A stretch of DNA of 64,000 bases from Aromatoleum toluolicum (GTDB lineage: Bacteria; Pseudomonadota; Gammaproteobacteria; Burkholderiales; Rhodocyclaceae), in the NCBI RefSeq assembly GCF_012911005.2, contig NZ_WTVS01000021.1, positions 1-64,000 on the forward strand. Reading direction: 5' to 3'. Below are positions 1 to 15,865 of this stretch, in pieces (the stretch's first letter is position 1; every line of letters starts with the position of its first letter). The notes under the pieces were generated by a model. That model saw only the letters and a program-made list of their open reading frames with translations. It searched no databases and had not been told where the DNA came from. The translations under genes and the position numbers were made by a program.

Positions 1-1
1 C

Positions 2-97
2 GCCCAGCCCCCCCCGGTCACCGTTTCCGCTGCGCTGCGCGAGCTCGCCGAAACCGTCGACCGGCGCCTGGAATCCGCCTCGCCCGCAGCGCGCTGA
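2..97 (+). CDS. 3' end of an unidentified protein gene (partial)
   Basis: An open frame runs in from the left edge and ends at TGA 95-97, giving the last 31 residues, an Ala/Pro/Arg-rich tail. It lies 27 bases upstream of the next gene, on the same strand. Nothing in the tail identifies a family, and in such GC-rich DNA an open frame this short could be chance. It is listed because the following gene has its own ribosome site and this stretch otherwise has no explanation. Confidence 0.35.
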   Translation, partial: AQPPPVTVSAALRELAETVDRRLESASPAAR

Positions 98-124
98 AAT
101 CCGCACCCGCCAGGAGAACCCGCC

Positions 125-598
125 ATGAGCCTGACACTGACATCGAGCGTCTTCGAACATGGGAACACGATGCCGGCCGCGTACACCTGCGACGGCCGCA
201 ACATATCGCCCCCGATCGCCTGGAGCGGCGTCCCGCCGGGCACGCGGAGCCTCGTGCTGATCGTCGACGATCCCGACGCCCCCGATCCCGCCGCGCCCAA
301 AATGACCTGGGTGCACTGGGTGCTGTACAACATCCCCACGACTGCAGACGGCCTGCCCGAAGCGGTCGCCGCGACGGCCCTGCCGCCCGGCACGCTCGAG
401 GGCCTCAACGACTGGAAGCGCACCGGCTACGGCGGCCCCTGCCCGCCCATCGGCCGCCACCGCTACTTCCACAAACTCTACGCGCTGGATACCGTCCTAC
501 CCGACCTCGCGCACCCGACGAAAGCGCGCCTGGAAACCGAACTGCGCGGCCACGTCCTCGCGCAGGCCGAACTCATCGGCACCTTCGAGCGTCACTAG
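125..598 (+). CDS. YbhB/YbcL family PEBP-like protein
   Basis: 157 residues, the usual length of bacterial phosphatidylethanolamine-binding-protein-like proteins, also called Raf kinase inhibitor-like. The family signatures are present: DDPDAP at 48-53, the HWVLYNIP strand at 64-71 and the GYGGPCPP...HRYFHKLYALD block at 101-122, which together form the small anion-binding pocket. There is no signal peptide, so it is probably cytoplasmic. The start is supported by AGGAGA eight bases upstream of the ATG. The substrate and physiological role of bacterial members are poorly known. It converges on the phosphorylase gene to its right with only 26 bases between the stops. Confidence 0.93.
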   Translation: MSLTLTSSVFEHGNTMPAAYTCDGRNISPPIAWSGVPPGTRSLVLIVDDPDAPDPAAPKMTWVHWVLYNIPTTADGLPEAVAATALPPGTLEGLNDWKRTGYGGPCPPIGRHRYFHKLYALDTVLPDLAHPTKARLETELRGHVLAQAELIGTFERH

Positions 599-624
599 GT
601 CACGGGCGGGCCGCCCCCTGACGT

Positions 625-1365
625 TCAGGAAGTGCGACAGACCTCCTCGAGGACGCGGCGCACCCGCATCATCGCTTCCTGCAGCACCACCTCGATGCTG
701 CTGAACTGGATCCCGGTCTCGCTCGCACCGCGACCGGCTGCGAAGTTCGCGACCACGTTGATCGCCGCGTAAGGCAGGTTCAGCTCGCGCGCCAGCGCCG
801 CCTCGGGCATGCCCGTCATGCCGACCAGATCGGCACCGTCGCGCTCCAGGCGATTGATCTCGGCCGCCGTCTCGAGACGCGGCCCCTGCGTCGCGGCATA
901 CACGCCGCCGTCGTACATCGCTTCGCCCACCGCAGCCGCCGCCGCGAGGATGCGCTGACGCAGCGGCTCGTCGTAGGGGTGGGTGAAATCGATGTGATGC
1001 ACCGCCGAATCGCCGCCCTCGAAAAAGGTGCTCTTGCGGCCCCACGTGTAGTCGATGATCTGGTTCGGCACCACCATCGCGCCCGGCCCGAACTCCGGGG
1101 GGATGCCGCCCACCGACGCGACCGACACGATCGCCGACACCTTCGCATGCTTCAGCGCCCAAATGTTGGCCCGGTAGTTCACCTGATGCGGCGGAATCGT
1201 GTGGCCGTAGCCGTGGCGCGCCAGGAACACTACCGGCTTCTCCGCCAGCTTGCCGAAGGTGAGCGCGCCCGACGGTTCGCCGTAGGGGGTGCGCGCAACC
1301 TCGCGCCGGGTGATTTCGAGCGTCGAAAGCTGGGTGAGTCCGGTCCCGCCGATGATCGCGAGCAT
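625..1365 (-). CDS. mtnP: S-methyl-5'-thioinosine/thioadenosine phosphorylase (PNP/MTAP family)
   Basis: 246 residues. Members of this family split methylthioadenosine or methylthioinosine with phosphate in purine and methionine salvage. The phosphate loop IGGTGL (5-10), RHG (50-52), QGPRLET (160-166) and GMTGMPEAALA (182-192) are all visible. The length and the VANFAAG stretch at 205-211 fit the Pseudomonas-type methylthioinosine phosphorylase, but I cannot separate MTIP from MTAP with certainty by eye. The start at 1365 begins MLAIIGGTGL, as expected for the family; the same frame stays open far upstream but only opposite typA. No other methionine-salvage genes are adjacent. Confidence 0.88.
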   Translation of the reverse strand: MLAIIGGTGLTQLSTLEITRREVARTPYGEPSGALTFGKLAEKPVVFLARHGYGHTIPPHQVNYRANIWALKHAKVSAIVSVASVGGIPPEFGPGAMVVPNQIIDYTWGRKSTFFEGGDSAVHHIDFTHPYDEPLRQRILAAAAAVGEAMYDGGVYAATQGPRLETAAEINRLERDGADLVGMTGMPEAALARELNLPYAAINVVANFAAGRGASETGIQFSSIEVVLQEAMMRVRRVLEEVCRTS

Positions 1366-1566
1366 GAAGCCTGTCTCCTTGAAAAACGGCGCCGATTCTA
1401 GCACGCAGCCGCAGCGCTCCCTCGACGGCATGGCGACGATCGCCCGCCCGCTACGCCCACGACATTTGCCCCGCCGGCACCGCGGCCTCCAATCGCTCGA
1501 CGATCCATGCTGCGACGCCACACCGCGTGCTAAAATTAAAAACTTTTCAAAGACTTCCGGTCCCAC

Positions 1567-3384
1567 ATGTCCCGCGCCATCCGCAACATCGCCATCATCG
1601 CCCACGTCGACCACGGTAAGACCACCCTCGTCGACCAGCTCCTGCGCCAATCCGGCACCTTCCGCGAGAACCAGCAGGTTGCCGAACGGGTGATGGACTC
1701 CAACGACCTGGAGAAGGAGCGCGGGATCACGATTCTCGCCAAGAACTGCGCAGTCCAGTACGGCGACACCCACATCAACATCATCGACACCCCGGGACAC
1801 GCCGACTTCGGTGGCGAAGTCGAGCGCGTGCTGTCGATGGTCGACGGCGTGCTGCTGCTGGTCGACGCGGTCGAAGGCCCGATGCCGCAGACCCGCTTCG
1901 TCACCCGCAAGGCGCTCGCGCTGGGCCTCAAGCCCATCGTCGTGATCAACAAGATCGACCGCCCGGGCAGCCGTCCGGACTGGGTCATCAACCACACCTT
2001 CGACCTCTTCGACAAGCTCGGCGCGACCGAAGAGCAGCTCGATTTCCCGGTCGTCTACGCCTCCGCGCTGAACGGCTACGCGATGCTCGACCCCGCCACG
2101 CCGGGCACCGACATGAAGCCGCTGTACGAGGCGATCCTCGAACACGTGCCGCAACCGGAAGTGGATTCGAACGGGCCGCTGCAGCTGCAGATCTGCTCGC
2201 TCGACTACTCCACCTACATCGGCCAGCTCGGCATCGGCCGCATCAAGCGCGGCAGCATCCGGCCGAACCAGGAAGTCGTCGTCATGTATGGCGACGAAAA
2301 CCGAGGCAAGGCCAAGATCGGCCAGATCCTCACCTTCAAGGGACTGGAGCGCAGCGCGGCCGAATCCGCCGAGGCGGGCGACATCGTCCTCGTGTCCGGC
2401 ATCGACCAGGTCAACATCGGCGTCACGATCTGCGACCCGGACAACCTCGAAGGCCTCAAGCCCATCGCGGTCGATGAGCCGACCCTGACGATGAACTTCC
2501 AGGTGAACTCCTCGCCCCTCGCCGGCCGCGAAGGCAAGTTCGTCACCAGCCGCCAGATCCGCGAGCGCCTGGAGAAGGAGCTGCTCAAGAACGTCGCTCT
2601 GCGCGTCGAATACACCAACGACTCCGACGTGTTCCTCGTCTCCGGCCGCGGCGAACTGCACCTCACCATCCTGCTCGAGAACATGCGCCGCGAAGGCTTC
2701 GAACTCGCCGTCGGCCGTCCGCGCGTCGTGTTCCGCGAGATCGACGGCGTGAAGTGCGAGCCGTACGAAATGCTCACCGTCGACGTCGAGGAAGAGCACC
2801 AGGGCGGCGTGATGGAAGAACTCGGCCGCCGCCGCGGCGAACTGCAGGACATGCAGTCCGACGGCAAGGGCCGCACCCGCCTCGAATACCGCATCCCGGC
2901 GCGCGGCCTGATCGGTTTCCAGGGCGAATTCCTGACGCTCACGCGCGGCACCGGCCTCGCCAGCCACGTGTTCGACGATTACGGCCCGATGGCCGGCGCG
3001 ATGGGCGAACGCCGCAACGGCGTGCTGATCTCGCAGGACGACGGCCAGGCCGTCGCCTACGCGCTGTGGAAGCTGCAGGATCGCGGCCGCATGTTCGTCA
3101 CGCACAACGACCCGGTGTACGAAGGCATGATCATCGGCATCCACTCGCGCGACAACGACCTGGTCGTGAACCCGATCAAGGGCAAGCAGCTCACCAACGT
3201 GCGCGCCTCGGGTACCGACGAAGCCGTGCGCCTGATCCCCGCGATCCAGCTGACGCTGGAATCCGCGATCGAGTTCATCGCCGACGACGAACTGGTCGAG
3301 ATCACGCCGAAGTCGATCCGCCTGCGCAAGCGCTACCTCACCGAAAACGAGCGCAAGCGCGCAGCGAAGGCCGAATCGATGTAA
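1567..3384 (+). CDS. typA: Ribosome-associated GTPase TypA/BipA
   Basis: 605 residues, the normal length. It is a translational GTPase of the EF-G family that binds 70S ribosomes and helps large-subunit assembly, notably at low temperature and under stress. G1 is AHVDHGKTT (12-20), followed by the switch I region with ERGITI, G3 [12 protein letters not shown] and G4 NKIDRPGSR. The C-terminal part carries the BipA-specific region ending in [13 protein letters not shown]. No strong Shine-Dalgarno precedes the ATG, but the N-terminus matches the family exactly. A strong hairpin terminator follows the stop. It stands alone between mtnP (divergent) and galU (convergent). Confidence 0.98.
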   Translation: MSRAIRNIAIIAHVDHGKTTLVDQLLRQSGTFRENQQVAERVMDSNDLEKERGITILAKNCAVQYGDTHINIIDTPGHADFGGEVERVLSMVDGVLLLVDAVEGPMPQTRFVTRKALALGLKPIVVINKIDRPGSRPDWVINHTFDLFDKLGATEEQLDFPVVYASALNGYAMLDPATPGTDMKPLYEAILEHVPQPEVDSNGPLQLQICSLDYSTYIGQLGIGRIKRGSIRPNQEVVVMYGDENRGKAKIGQILTFKGLERSAAESAEAGDIVLVSGIDQVNIGVTICDPDNLEGLKPIAVDEPTLTMNFQVNSSPLAGREGKFVTSRQIRERLEKELLKNVALRVEYTNDSDVFLVSGRGELHLTILLENMRREGFELAVGRPRVVFREIDGVKCEPYEMLTVDVEEEHQGGVMEELGRRRGELQDMQSDGKGRTRLEYRIPARGLIGFQGEFLTLTRGTGLASHVFDDYGPMAGAMGERRNGVLISQDDGQAVAYALWKLQDRGRMFVTHNDPVYEGMIIGIHSRDNDLVVNPIKGKQLTNVRASGTDEAVRLIPAIQLTLESAIEFIADDELVEITPKSIRLRKRYLTENERKRAAKAESM

Positions 3385-3415
3385 TTCCTGCCCCCGGCGG
3401 GTGCCGGGGTCGACG

Positions 3416-3448
3416 AAAAAAAGGCGCTGCCACGGCAGCGCCTTTTTT
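3416..3448. terminator. Bidirectional intrinsic terminator between typA and galU
   Basis: An A-run, the stem GGCGCTGC, the loop CACG, the complement GCAGCGCC, then six T. A tract precedes and T tract follows the hairpin, so it can act for typA on the plus strand and for galU on the minus strand, fitting its place between the convergent genes. Confidence 0.9.
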
Positions 3449-3495
3449 GTATCAGGGGACCGGAAAGTCCCGCCCCCTCGCTCCGTCTGCGGCGT

Positions 3496-4368
3496 TTACT
3501 TGCGCCCGGCCAGATAGGCCGCGAAATCCGCGCCGATCTCCGGATGGCGCAGGCCCAGTTCGACGGTCGCCTTCAGGTAGCCCAGCTTCGAGCCGCAATC
3601 GTAGCGCACGCCCTGGAACTGGTAGGACAGCACTGCCTCTTCCTTCAGCAGCGACGCGATCGCGTCGGTGAGCTGCAGCTCGCCACCTGCGCCCGGCTTG
3701 ATCGAGCGCAGGTGATCGAAGATGTGCGGCGTCAGGATGTAACGGCCGACCACCGCCTGGGTCGTCGGCGCGTCCTCGGGCTTCGGCTTCTCGACGATGC
3801 CGGTCACGCGCTGCACGTTGCCCTGCTGGCTGTCCGTGCTGACGATGCCGTACTGTCGGGTATCCTCGCGCGGCACGTTCATCGTGCCCAGCACCGAGCA
3901 GCGGTGGTAGTTATACACGCCCACCATCTGCTGCATGATCGACTCGGCGCCGTGGTTGTCCAGCAGGTCGTCCGCAAGGATCACCGCAAACGCTTCGTCG
4001 CCCACCACCGGCGCCGCACACAGCACCGCATGGCCGAGGCCGAGCGCCTCGGACTGGCGGATATACACGCAGTTAACGCCCTTCGGCACCGTCTTCTTGA
4101 CGATCTCCAGCAGCTCCTTCTTGCCGCGCGCCTCGAGCTCGGTTTCCAGCTCGTAGGCCTTGTCGAAATGGTCCTCGATCGAGCGCTTGGTGCGCCCGGT
4201 GATGAAGATCATGTCGGTGATGCCCGCGGCGACCGCCTCCTCGACCGCGTACTGGATCAGCGGCTTGTCGACGATCGGCAGCATTTCCTTCGGGCTGGCC
4301 TTGGTGGCCGGCAGGAAGCGCGTGCCCATGCCGGCTACCGGAAATACCGCCTTGGTGACCTTTTTCAT
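3496..4368 (-). CDS. galU: UTP-glucose-1-phosphate uridylyltransferase
   Basis: 290 residues. It makes UDP-glucose from UTP and glucose-1-phosphate for surface polysaccharide, trehalose and galactose metabolism in the cytoplasm. The nucleotidyltransferase signature starts at residue 8 ([16 protein letters not shown]) with [10 protein letters not shown] after it; LADDLLD and [11 protein letters not shown] are further family motifs. The start at 4368 gives [13 protein letters not shown] as in other GalU proteins; the frame is open for 38 further codons upstream but these have no homology features. It lies 61 bases downstream of ligA on the same strand and could be the last gene of the smc-zipA-ligA-galU run. 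Confidence 0.97.
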   Translation of the reverse strand: MKKVTKAVFPVAGMGTRFLPATKASPKEMLPIVDKPLIQYAVEEAVAAGITDMIFITGRTKRSIEDHFDKAYELETELEARGKKELLEIVKKTVPKGVNCVYIRQSEALGLGHAVLCAAPVVGDEAFAVILADDLLDNHGAESIMQQMVGVYNYHRCSVLGTMNVPREDTRQYGIVSTDSQQGNVQRVTGIVEKPKPEDAPTTQAVVGRYILTPHIFDHLRSIKPGAGGELQLTDAIASLLKEEAVLSYQFQGVRYDCGSKLGYLKATVELGLRHPEIGADFAAYLAGRK

Positions 4369-4429
4369 TGGATGACTCTCCCTTGTTTCATCTCTTGCTT
4401 CAGCCCGGCGTCTGGTCCGTGCCATATCC

Positions 4430-7569
<3,140 letters not shown>

Positions 7570-7682
7570 CTTCCTTCCCGTTGTCGGCCCTACCGCGTCG
7601 CGCAGCGGGCCTCGCGATTCTCTGTGCCCTGCAATCCACCTTGCCGCCGCGCCCCCGTTCCGGGGCGCGGCGGCGCTCATGT

Positions 7683-10600
7683 TCAGGCCGCTGCCGGCTC
7701 CGCCAGGCGCAACGCCTCTTCCATATCCACTTCCACCACGCGCGAGACGCCCTGTTCCTGCATCGTCACCCCCACCAGCTGCTGCGCGATCTCCATCGTG
7801 ATCTTGCTGTGGCTGATGAAGACGAACTGCGTCTGCGATGACATGCGCTTCACCATCTGGCAATAACGCTCGGTATTCGTATCGTCCAGCGGCGCGTCCA
7901 CCTCGTCAAGCATGCAGAACGGCGCAGGATTCAGCTGGAACATCGAGAACACCAGCGCGATCGCCGTCAGCGCCTTCTCGCCGCCCGACAGCAGGTGGAT
8001 CGAGGTGTTCTTCTTCCCGGGCGGCTGGGCGACGATCTGGATCCCCGCATCGAGGATCTCGTCGCCGGTGAGCACCAGCCGCGCCTGCCCGCCGCCGAAG
8101 AGCTGCGGGAACAGCGTGCCGAAATGCTGCGTCACGGTATTGTAGGTGTCCTGCAGCTGCTCACGCGTCTCGCGGTCGATGCGCCGGATGGCATCCTCCA
8201 GCGTCCCGATCGCCTGCATCAGGTCGTCGAACTGCGCGTCGAGATAGCCCTTGCGCTCCTGCGCGCTGCGCAATTCGTCCAGCGCCGCCAGGTTGACCTG
8301 GCCCAGTTCCGCGATTTCGCGCGCCAGCCGTCCGACTTCGCGCACCAGCGACCCTTCGCGCAGGTCGGGCACGAGCAGGGGTTGCAGCGCCGCCTCGTCG
8401 GCCTGCGCCTCGACCAGCCGCTCATCGAACTGCGCCGCCGCGAGCTCCGCCGCCTGAACGGCGAGCCGCAACTCGGCAACCCGTCCGCGTGCGGGCGCCG
8501 CCTCCTGCTCGCTGCGCAGACGCAGCTCCTCGGTCTGCCTGAGCCGCATCGCCGCCGTTTCCAGCGCGTCGCGCCGCGCCGCCAGCGCCGCCTCGCGGCT
8601 CGCGCGCAGCTCCAGCGCCTCCTGCAGCGCCTCGCGGCTGCGGCCGCTGTCGGTCGCTTCGAGCTCGTCCCGGCGCGCCTCGACCTCCGTAGCGATCCGT
8701 CCGAGCTGCTCGCCAGCCAGTTGCAGGTTGCGCGCGATGTCTTCGAGCTTGCCCGCGCACTCGCGCTCCGAAAAGCGCGCCTCCTGCAGTTCCCGCGCCA
8801 GCGCCTGCTCGAGCGAGCGCGTCTCGCGCAGCACGTTGTCGCGCTCCGCCAGCACCTCCTGCGCGCCGTCGAGGCGCTCGCGCTGCAGCTCGGCCAACTC
8901 CGCCGCGCGCGCCTGCTCCATCTCCGCGCGGGAGAGGTGTTCGCGTTCGGTGGACTCGAGATGGACGATGTCCTCGAGGTCGCGCGCGAGCTGCGCCCGT
9001 CGCTCCTCGGCGCGCTGCCGCGCCTGCGTGAGCTTCAGGAGCTCGACCTGCTCGGCATGCACCTGCTGTTGCGCCGCCTGCAGCTCGCGCCGCAGCACGT
9101 TGCCGCGTTCCTGCAGCTCGGCCGCCACGCCTTCTGCCGCAATCACCGCGTCGTGGGCAATGTGGGCCTCCATTTCGAGCCCGCGCTGCTGTTCCGCCAG
9201 GCCGTCGATCTCGCGCTGGCGCTCCATGACGCCGTGCGTGCGGCTGTCAGGCGCGTAATGCACCAGGGCGTGCCGTGTGAGGATCTGCCCGCGCGGTCCG
9301 ACGAGGCATTGGTGCGCAGCGAGTTCCCCACGCCGCTCGACCCACGGCTCCAGGCCAGCGGTGGCCAGGCAGCCACGCAGCCAGTCGGCGACGACCGGCC
9401 GGAGCCCGTCGTCCACGAACGAGATCTTGTCCATCAGCGCGAACGTACCGGGCAACGGCGCAAGCTCGGCGGCCGCCTCCGCGCCGTCGCCGAACGCGAG
9501 CGCGAAGGATCCCGGCGGCGCGTCGTCGAACAGCGCACGCGCTGCTTCGCTCACGTCGCCGGTCAGTGCCGCCAGCCGTTCGCGCAGCACGGCCTCGACC
9601 GCCATTTCCCAACCCGGCTCGACTCGCAGGTCGCGCCACAGTGGCGGCAACTCCGCCAGCTTGTGACGCTTCAACCAGTCACCCAGCTGTCCCTGCGACT
9701 GCACCTTGGCCTGCAGCTGCACGAGCGCATCGCGCCGCGCCCGCAGTTCGGTGAGGCGCCGCTGCACCTGTCGTTCGTGCTCGAGTGCGGCCTTCAGCGC
9801 GGCCTGCGCCTCGGGCAGGCGCATCTGGACGGCAGCGAGTTCTTCGTGATGCCCCTCCTGCGTCTCGCGCAGGCCCTCGAGGCGCGCCTCCTGCCGGGCG
9901 ACGACGGCCTCGTCCGGCCCTTCGATGCCGCCCGACTCACCCGTCAGGCGCCCGCGGCGCTGGTTCAGCGCATCGATTGCGCGCACGGCGCTCGCGCGAT
10001 TGGCCTCCTCGACGCGCAGCTGCTGCTCGGTCTGCGCGAGTTCACGCCGCGCCGCGGCAACCGTGGTATCGGCCGCCTGCCGGGCGGCCTCCGCCTCGGG
10101 CAGGCGCTCGGCAATTTCCGCGTGGCGCGCCTCGGCCTGCTCGGCGCGCATCGCCGCGTTGTCGAGCAGGCCGCCCCAGCGCTCGCGCTCCGCCGCCAGC
10201 GCCGTCTGGCGCTCCTGCCAGTGCGCCTCGTCGGTCGCGAGCTGTGCGAGCCGCGCCTCCAGCCGTTTGCGCGCGTCGTCGAGATGACGCAGTTCGGCCT
10301 CCAGTCGCGTCACCTCCGCCGACACGGCGAAGAGGTCCGACTGCGCGGCATGCGTGGCCTCGGACGCGTCGAAGTGCCCCGCGCGCGCTTCCTCGACGGC
10401 GTTCTCGAGCTCCTGCAGGCGCGCGCTGTCGGCCTCCATCTTCGACGACAGATGATTGAGTTCGCCCTCGACCCGCGCCTGCTCGGCCCGCGCCTCGTTG
10501 CGCTTGAGCAGCCACAGCAGCTGCTGGCGCTGCGTGTGGGCTGCGTTCAGGTCGCGGTAGCGCGCGGCGACCTCCGCCTGCACTTCCAGGTGGCCGATGC

Positions 10601-11210
10601 GCTCGCCCAGCTCCATGCGGATGTCGTCGAGGCGGGCGAGGTTGTCGCGCGCGTCGGACAGCCGGCCTTCGGTCTCGCGCCGGCGTTCGCGATACTTCGT
10701 GACGCCCGCGGCCTCCTCGAGGAAGCCGCGCACCTCCTCGGGGCGCGCCTCGATGATGCGCGAGATCATGCCCTGCTCGATGATCGCGTAGGCGCGCGGA
10801 CCGAGGCCGGTGCCGAGGAAGAGGTCGATGACGTCCTTGCGCCGGACCTGGACGTTGTTGAGGAAGTAGGTCGACTCGCCGCTGCGGTCGAGCACGCGCT
10901 TGACCGAGATTTCCGCATAGCGCGACCACTGCCCCGCGGCACGGCCCTCGGCGTTGTCGAACACCAGCTCGACGCTCGCGCGCGACACCGGCTTCCTCGT
11001 CGTCGAGCCGTTGAAGATCACGTCCTGCATCGACTCGCCGCGCAACGCGCTCGCGCGCGTCTCGCCCAGCACCCAGCGCACGGCATCGATGATGTTCGAC
11101 TTGCCGCAGCCGTTCGGCCCCACCACACCGACGAGATTGCCGGGGGTGAGGACGGTGGTCGGATCGACGAAGGTCTTGAAACCGGCGAGTTTGAGCTTGG
11201 AGAGACGCAC
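7683..11210 (-). CDS. smc: Chromosome segregation protein SMC
   Basis: 1175 residues from a GTG start. SMC dimers load at ParB sites and organise and separate sister chromosomes. The Walker A motif GPNGCGKSN is at 31-39. A long coiled coil follows, then a hinge domain around residues 500-650, the returning coiled coil, and the C-terminal signature LLSGGEKALTAIALVF with Walker B MLDEVDAPLDD. The GTG at 11210 is chosen because it gives RLSKLKLAGFKTFVDPT at the N-terminus, the family beginning; an upstream ATG at 11276 would add 22 residues rich in Arg, Ser and Pro. Divergent from dapC with 142 bases between. No scpA or scpB is nearby. Confidence 0.97.
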   Translation of the reverse strand: MRLSKLKLAGFKTFVDPTTVLTPGNLVGVVGPNGCGKSNIIDAVRWVLGETRASALRGESMQDVIFNGSTTRKPVSRASVELVFDNAEGRAAGQWSRYAEISVKRVLDRSGESTYFLNNVQVRRKDVIDLFLGTGLGPRAYAIIEQGMISRIIEARPEEVRGFLEEAAGVTKYRERRRETEGRLSDARDNLARLDDIRMELGERIGHLEVQAEVAARYRDLNAAHTQRQQLLWLLKRNEARAEQARVEGELNHLSSKMEADSARLQELENAVEEARAGHFDASEATHAAQSDLFAVSAEVTRLEAELRHLDDARKRLEARLAQLATDEAHWQERQTALAAERERWGGLLDNAAMRAEQAEARHAEIAERLPEAEAARQAADTTVAAARRELAQTEQQLRVEEANRASAVRAIDALNQRRGRLTGESGGIEGPDEAVVARQEARLEGLRETQEGHHEELAAVQMRLPEAQAALKAALEHERQVQRRLTELRARRDALVQLQAKVQSQGQLGDWLKRHKLAELPPLWRDLRVEPGWEMAVEAVLRERLAALTGDVSEAARALFDDAPPGSFALAFGDGAEAAAELAPLPGTFALMDKISFVDDGLRPVVADWLRGCLATAGLEPWVERRGELAAHQCLVGPRGQILTRHALVHYAPDSRTHGVMERQREIDGLAEQQRGLEMEAHIAHDAVIAAEGVAAELQERGNVLRRELQAAQQQVHAEQVELLKLTQARQRAEERRAQLARDLEDIVHLESTEREHLSRAEMEQARAAELAELQRERLDGAQEVLAERDNVLRETRSLEQALARELQEARFSERECAGKLEDIARNLQLAGEQLGRIATEVEARRDELEATDSGRSREALQEALELRASREAALAARRDALETAAMRLRQTEELRLRSEQEAAPARGRVAELRLAVQAAELAAAQFDERLVEAQADEAALQPLLVPDLREGSLVREVGRLAREIAELGQVNLAALDELRSAQERKGYLDAQFDDLMQAIGTLEDAIRRIDRETREQLQDTYNTVTQHFGTLFPQLFGGGQARLVLTGDEILDAGIQIVAQPPGKKNTSIHLLSGGEKALTAIALVFSMFQLNPAPFCMLDEVDAPLDDTNTERYCQMVKRMSSQTQFVFISHSKITMEIAQQLVGVTMQEQGVSRVVEVDMEEALRLAEPAAA

Positions 11211-11352
11211 TTCGGGACGGAGCCGGGTCGAATCGGAACTGGAGTTGGCCGGCCGGGGCCGGCGAAAGCGCGTCATGATAACATCGCGCGCTCAATGCCC
11301 TTGCCTTCAGCCTCTGGCGCATGCCCATCGATACAAGCCGAAACAGTCCGCC

Positions 11353-12546
11353 GTGAATCCGAACCTCGACCGCCTCCAGCCCTATCCTTTCGAAAAACTG
11401 CGCGCGCTGCTCGACGGCGTCGTCCCCCCGGCCGACCAGAAACTGATCCGCCTGTCGATCGGCGAACCGCAGCACCCCACTCCGCCCTTCATCATGCAGG
11501 CCCTCACCGACAACCTGCAGGGGCTCGCGAACTACCCCGCGACGATCGGCGGCGACCCGCTGCGCGTGGCGATCGCCGGCTGGCTCGAACGCCGCTTCGG
11601 CCTGCCCAAGGTCGATCCGGCGACCCAGGTGCTGCCGGTCAACGGCTCGCGCGAGGCGCTGTTCGCCTTCGCCCAAGCAGTGATCGACGGCAGCCGCCCC
11701 GGCGCCAAGGTCCTGAGCCCGAATCCGTTCTACCAGATCTACGAAGGCGCAGCCCTGCTCGCGGGTGCCGAACCGGTGTTCCTCAACAACCTGCCGGAAA
11801 ACGGATTCGGCTCGGATTTCGACAGCATTCCCGACGCGGTGTGGCGCGACATCCAGCTTGTGTTCGTGTGCTCGCCGGGCAATCCGACCGGCCGCATGCT
11901 GTCGCAGGCGGAATGGGCGCGCCTGTTCGAGCTGTCGGACCGCTATGGCTTCGTGATCGCCGCCGACGAGTGCTACTCGGAGATCTACTTTGACGACGAC
12001 GCGCCCCCGGTCGGCGCGATGCAGGCCGCCCACGCCCTCGGGCGCAGCGACTTCCGCAATCTCGTGATGTTCTCCAGCCTGTCCAAGCGCTCGAACGTGC
12101 CGGGCATGCGCTCGGGCTTCGTCGCGGGCGACGCGAAGGTCCTGCAGGGCTTCCTGCGCTACCGCACCTACCATGGCTGCGCGATGAGCCTGCCGATCCA
12201 GGCAGCGTCGGTCGCCGCGTGGAACGACGAGGCCCACGTCGTCGAGAACCGCCGCATGTACCGCGAGAAGTTCGACCGCGCGATGCCGATCATCGCGAAG
12301 CACCTGAAAGTGCAGCGCCCCGACGCCGGTTTCTACCTGTGGGCGCAGACCCCCATCGCCGACACCGAGTTCGCCCGCCGCCTGCAGGCTGCATATAATG
12401 TGACGGTTCTGCCGGGCAGCTTCCTCGCCCGGGAATCGAACGGCGTCAATCCGGGCGCCGGGTTCGTGCGAATCGCACTCGTAGCCGAAACGGCAGAATG
12501 CGTCGAGGCCGCCGAGCGCATCGCCGCCTTCTGCCAAACTCTTTGA
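11353..12546 (+). CDS. dapC: Succinyldiaminopimelate transaminase
   Basis: 397 residues, class I/II PLP aminotransferase. It transfers an amino group from glutamate to N-succinyl-2-amino-6-ketopimelate in the succinylase branch of lysine and peptidoglycan precursor synthesis. The [10 protein letters not shown] region near the N-terminus, [10 protein letters not shown], the [11 protein letters not shown] strand with the PLP-contacting Asp, and the PLP lysine in [16 protein letters not shown] are visible. The start is GTG at 11353; the nearby ATGs at 11294 and 11321 are out of frame. The dapC call over a generic aminotransferase rests on dapD directly downstream (20 bases) and dapE beyond. Confidence 0.95.
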   Translation: MNPNLDRLQPYPFEKLRALLDGVVPPADQKLIRLSIGEPQHPTPPFIMQALTDNLQGLANYPATIGGDPLRVAIAGWLERRFGLPKVDPATQVLPVNGSREALFAFAQAVIDGSRPGAKVLSPNPFYQIYEGAALLAGAEPVFLNNLPENGFGSDFDSIPDAVWRDIQLVFVCSPGNPTGRMLSQAEWARLFELSDRYGFVIAADECYSEIYFDDDAPPVGAMQAAHALGRSDFRNLVMFSSLSKRSNVPGMRSGFVAGDAKVLQGFLRYRTYHGCAMSLPIQAASVAAWNDEAHVVENRRMYREKFDRAMPIIAKHLKVQRPDAGFYLWAQTPIADTEFARRLQAAYNVTVLPGSFLARESNGVNPGAGFVRIALVAETAECVEAAERIAAFCQTL

Positions 12547-12566
12547 AATACAAACGGAAATCCCCC

Positions 12567-13388
<822 letters not shown>

Positions 13389-13399
13389 TCGCCCTTTCC

Positions 13400-13423
13400 G
13401 GGGCGGCCGCGCACGGCCGCCCC
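13400..13423 (+). terminator. Perfect GC hairpin after dapD (possible terminator or attenuator)
   Basis: GGGGCGGCCG, the loop CGCA and CGGCCGCCCC form a perfect 10-bp stem 11 bases after the dapD stop. There is no T tract, so classical intrinsic termination is uncertain; it may instead be an RNA-end stabiliser or partial attenuator between dapD and pilU. Confidence 0.45.
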
Positions 13424-13464
13424 GACACCGAAGTCCGCCCAATAACGCTCAGGAGAATCTCCGG

Positions 13465-15853
<2,389 letters not shown>

Positions 15854-15865
15854 CGAGACCCGAGC

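Noticed and set aside
625-3144. 839-codon open frame opposite typA
   Set aside because: Its real part is only the phosphorylase at 625-1365; the rest mirrors typA in antisense and shows the His/Asp/Val/Ala-rich bias of a GC-rich shadow frame.
11211-11276. 22-residue N-terminal extension of SMC from the upstream ATG
   Set aside because: The SMC family starts at the residue encoded by GTG 11210; the extension is low-complexity and lies in the divergent promoter gap with dapC.
7995-11993. 1332-codon plus-strand frame across smc and dapC
   Set aside because: It is antisense to the clear SMC protein and out of frame with dapC; composition is Leu/Arg/Gln-rich repeats without any domain.
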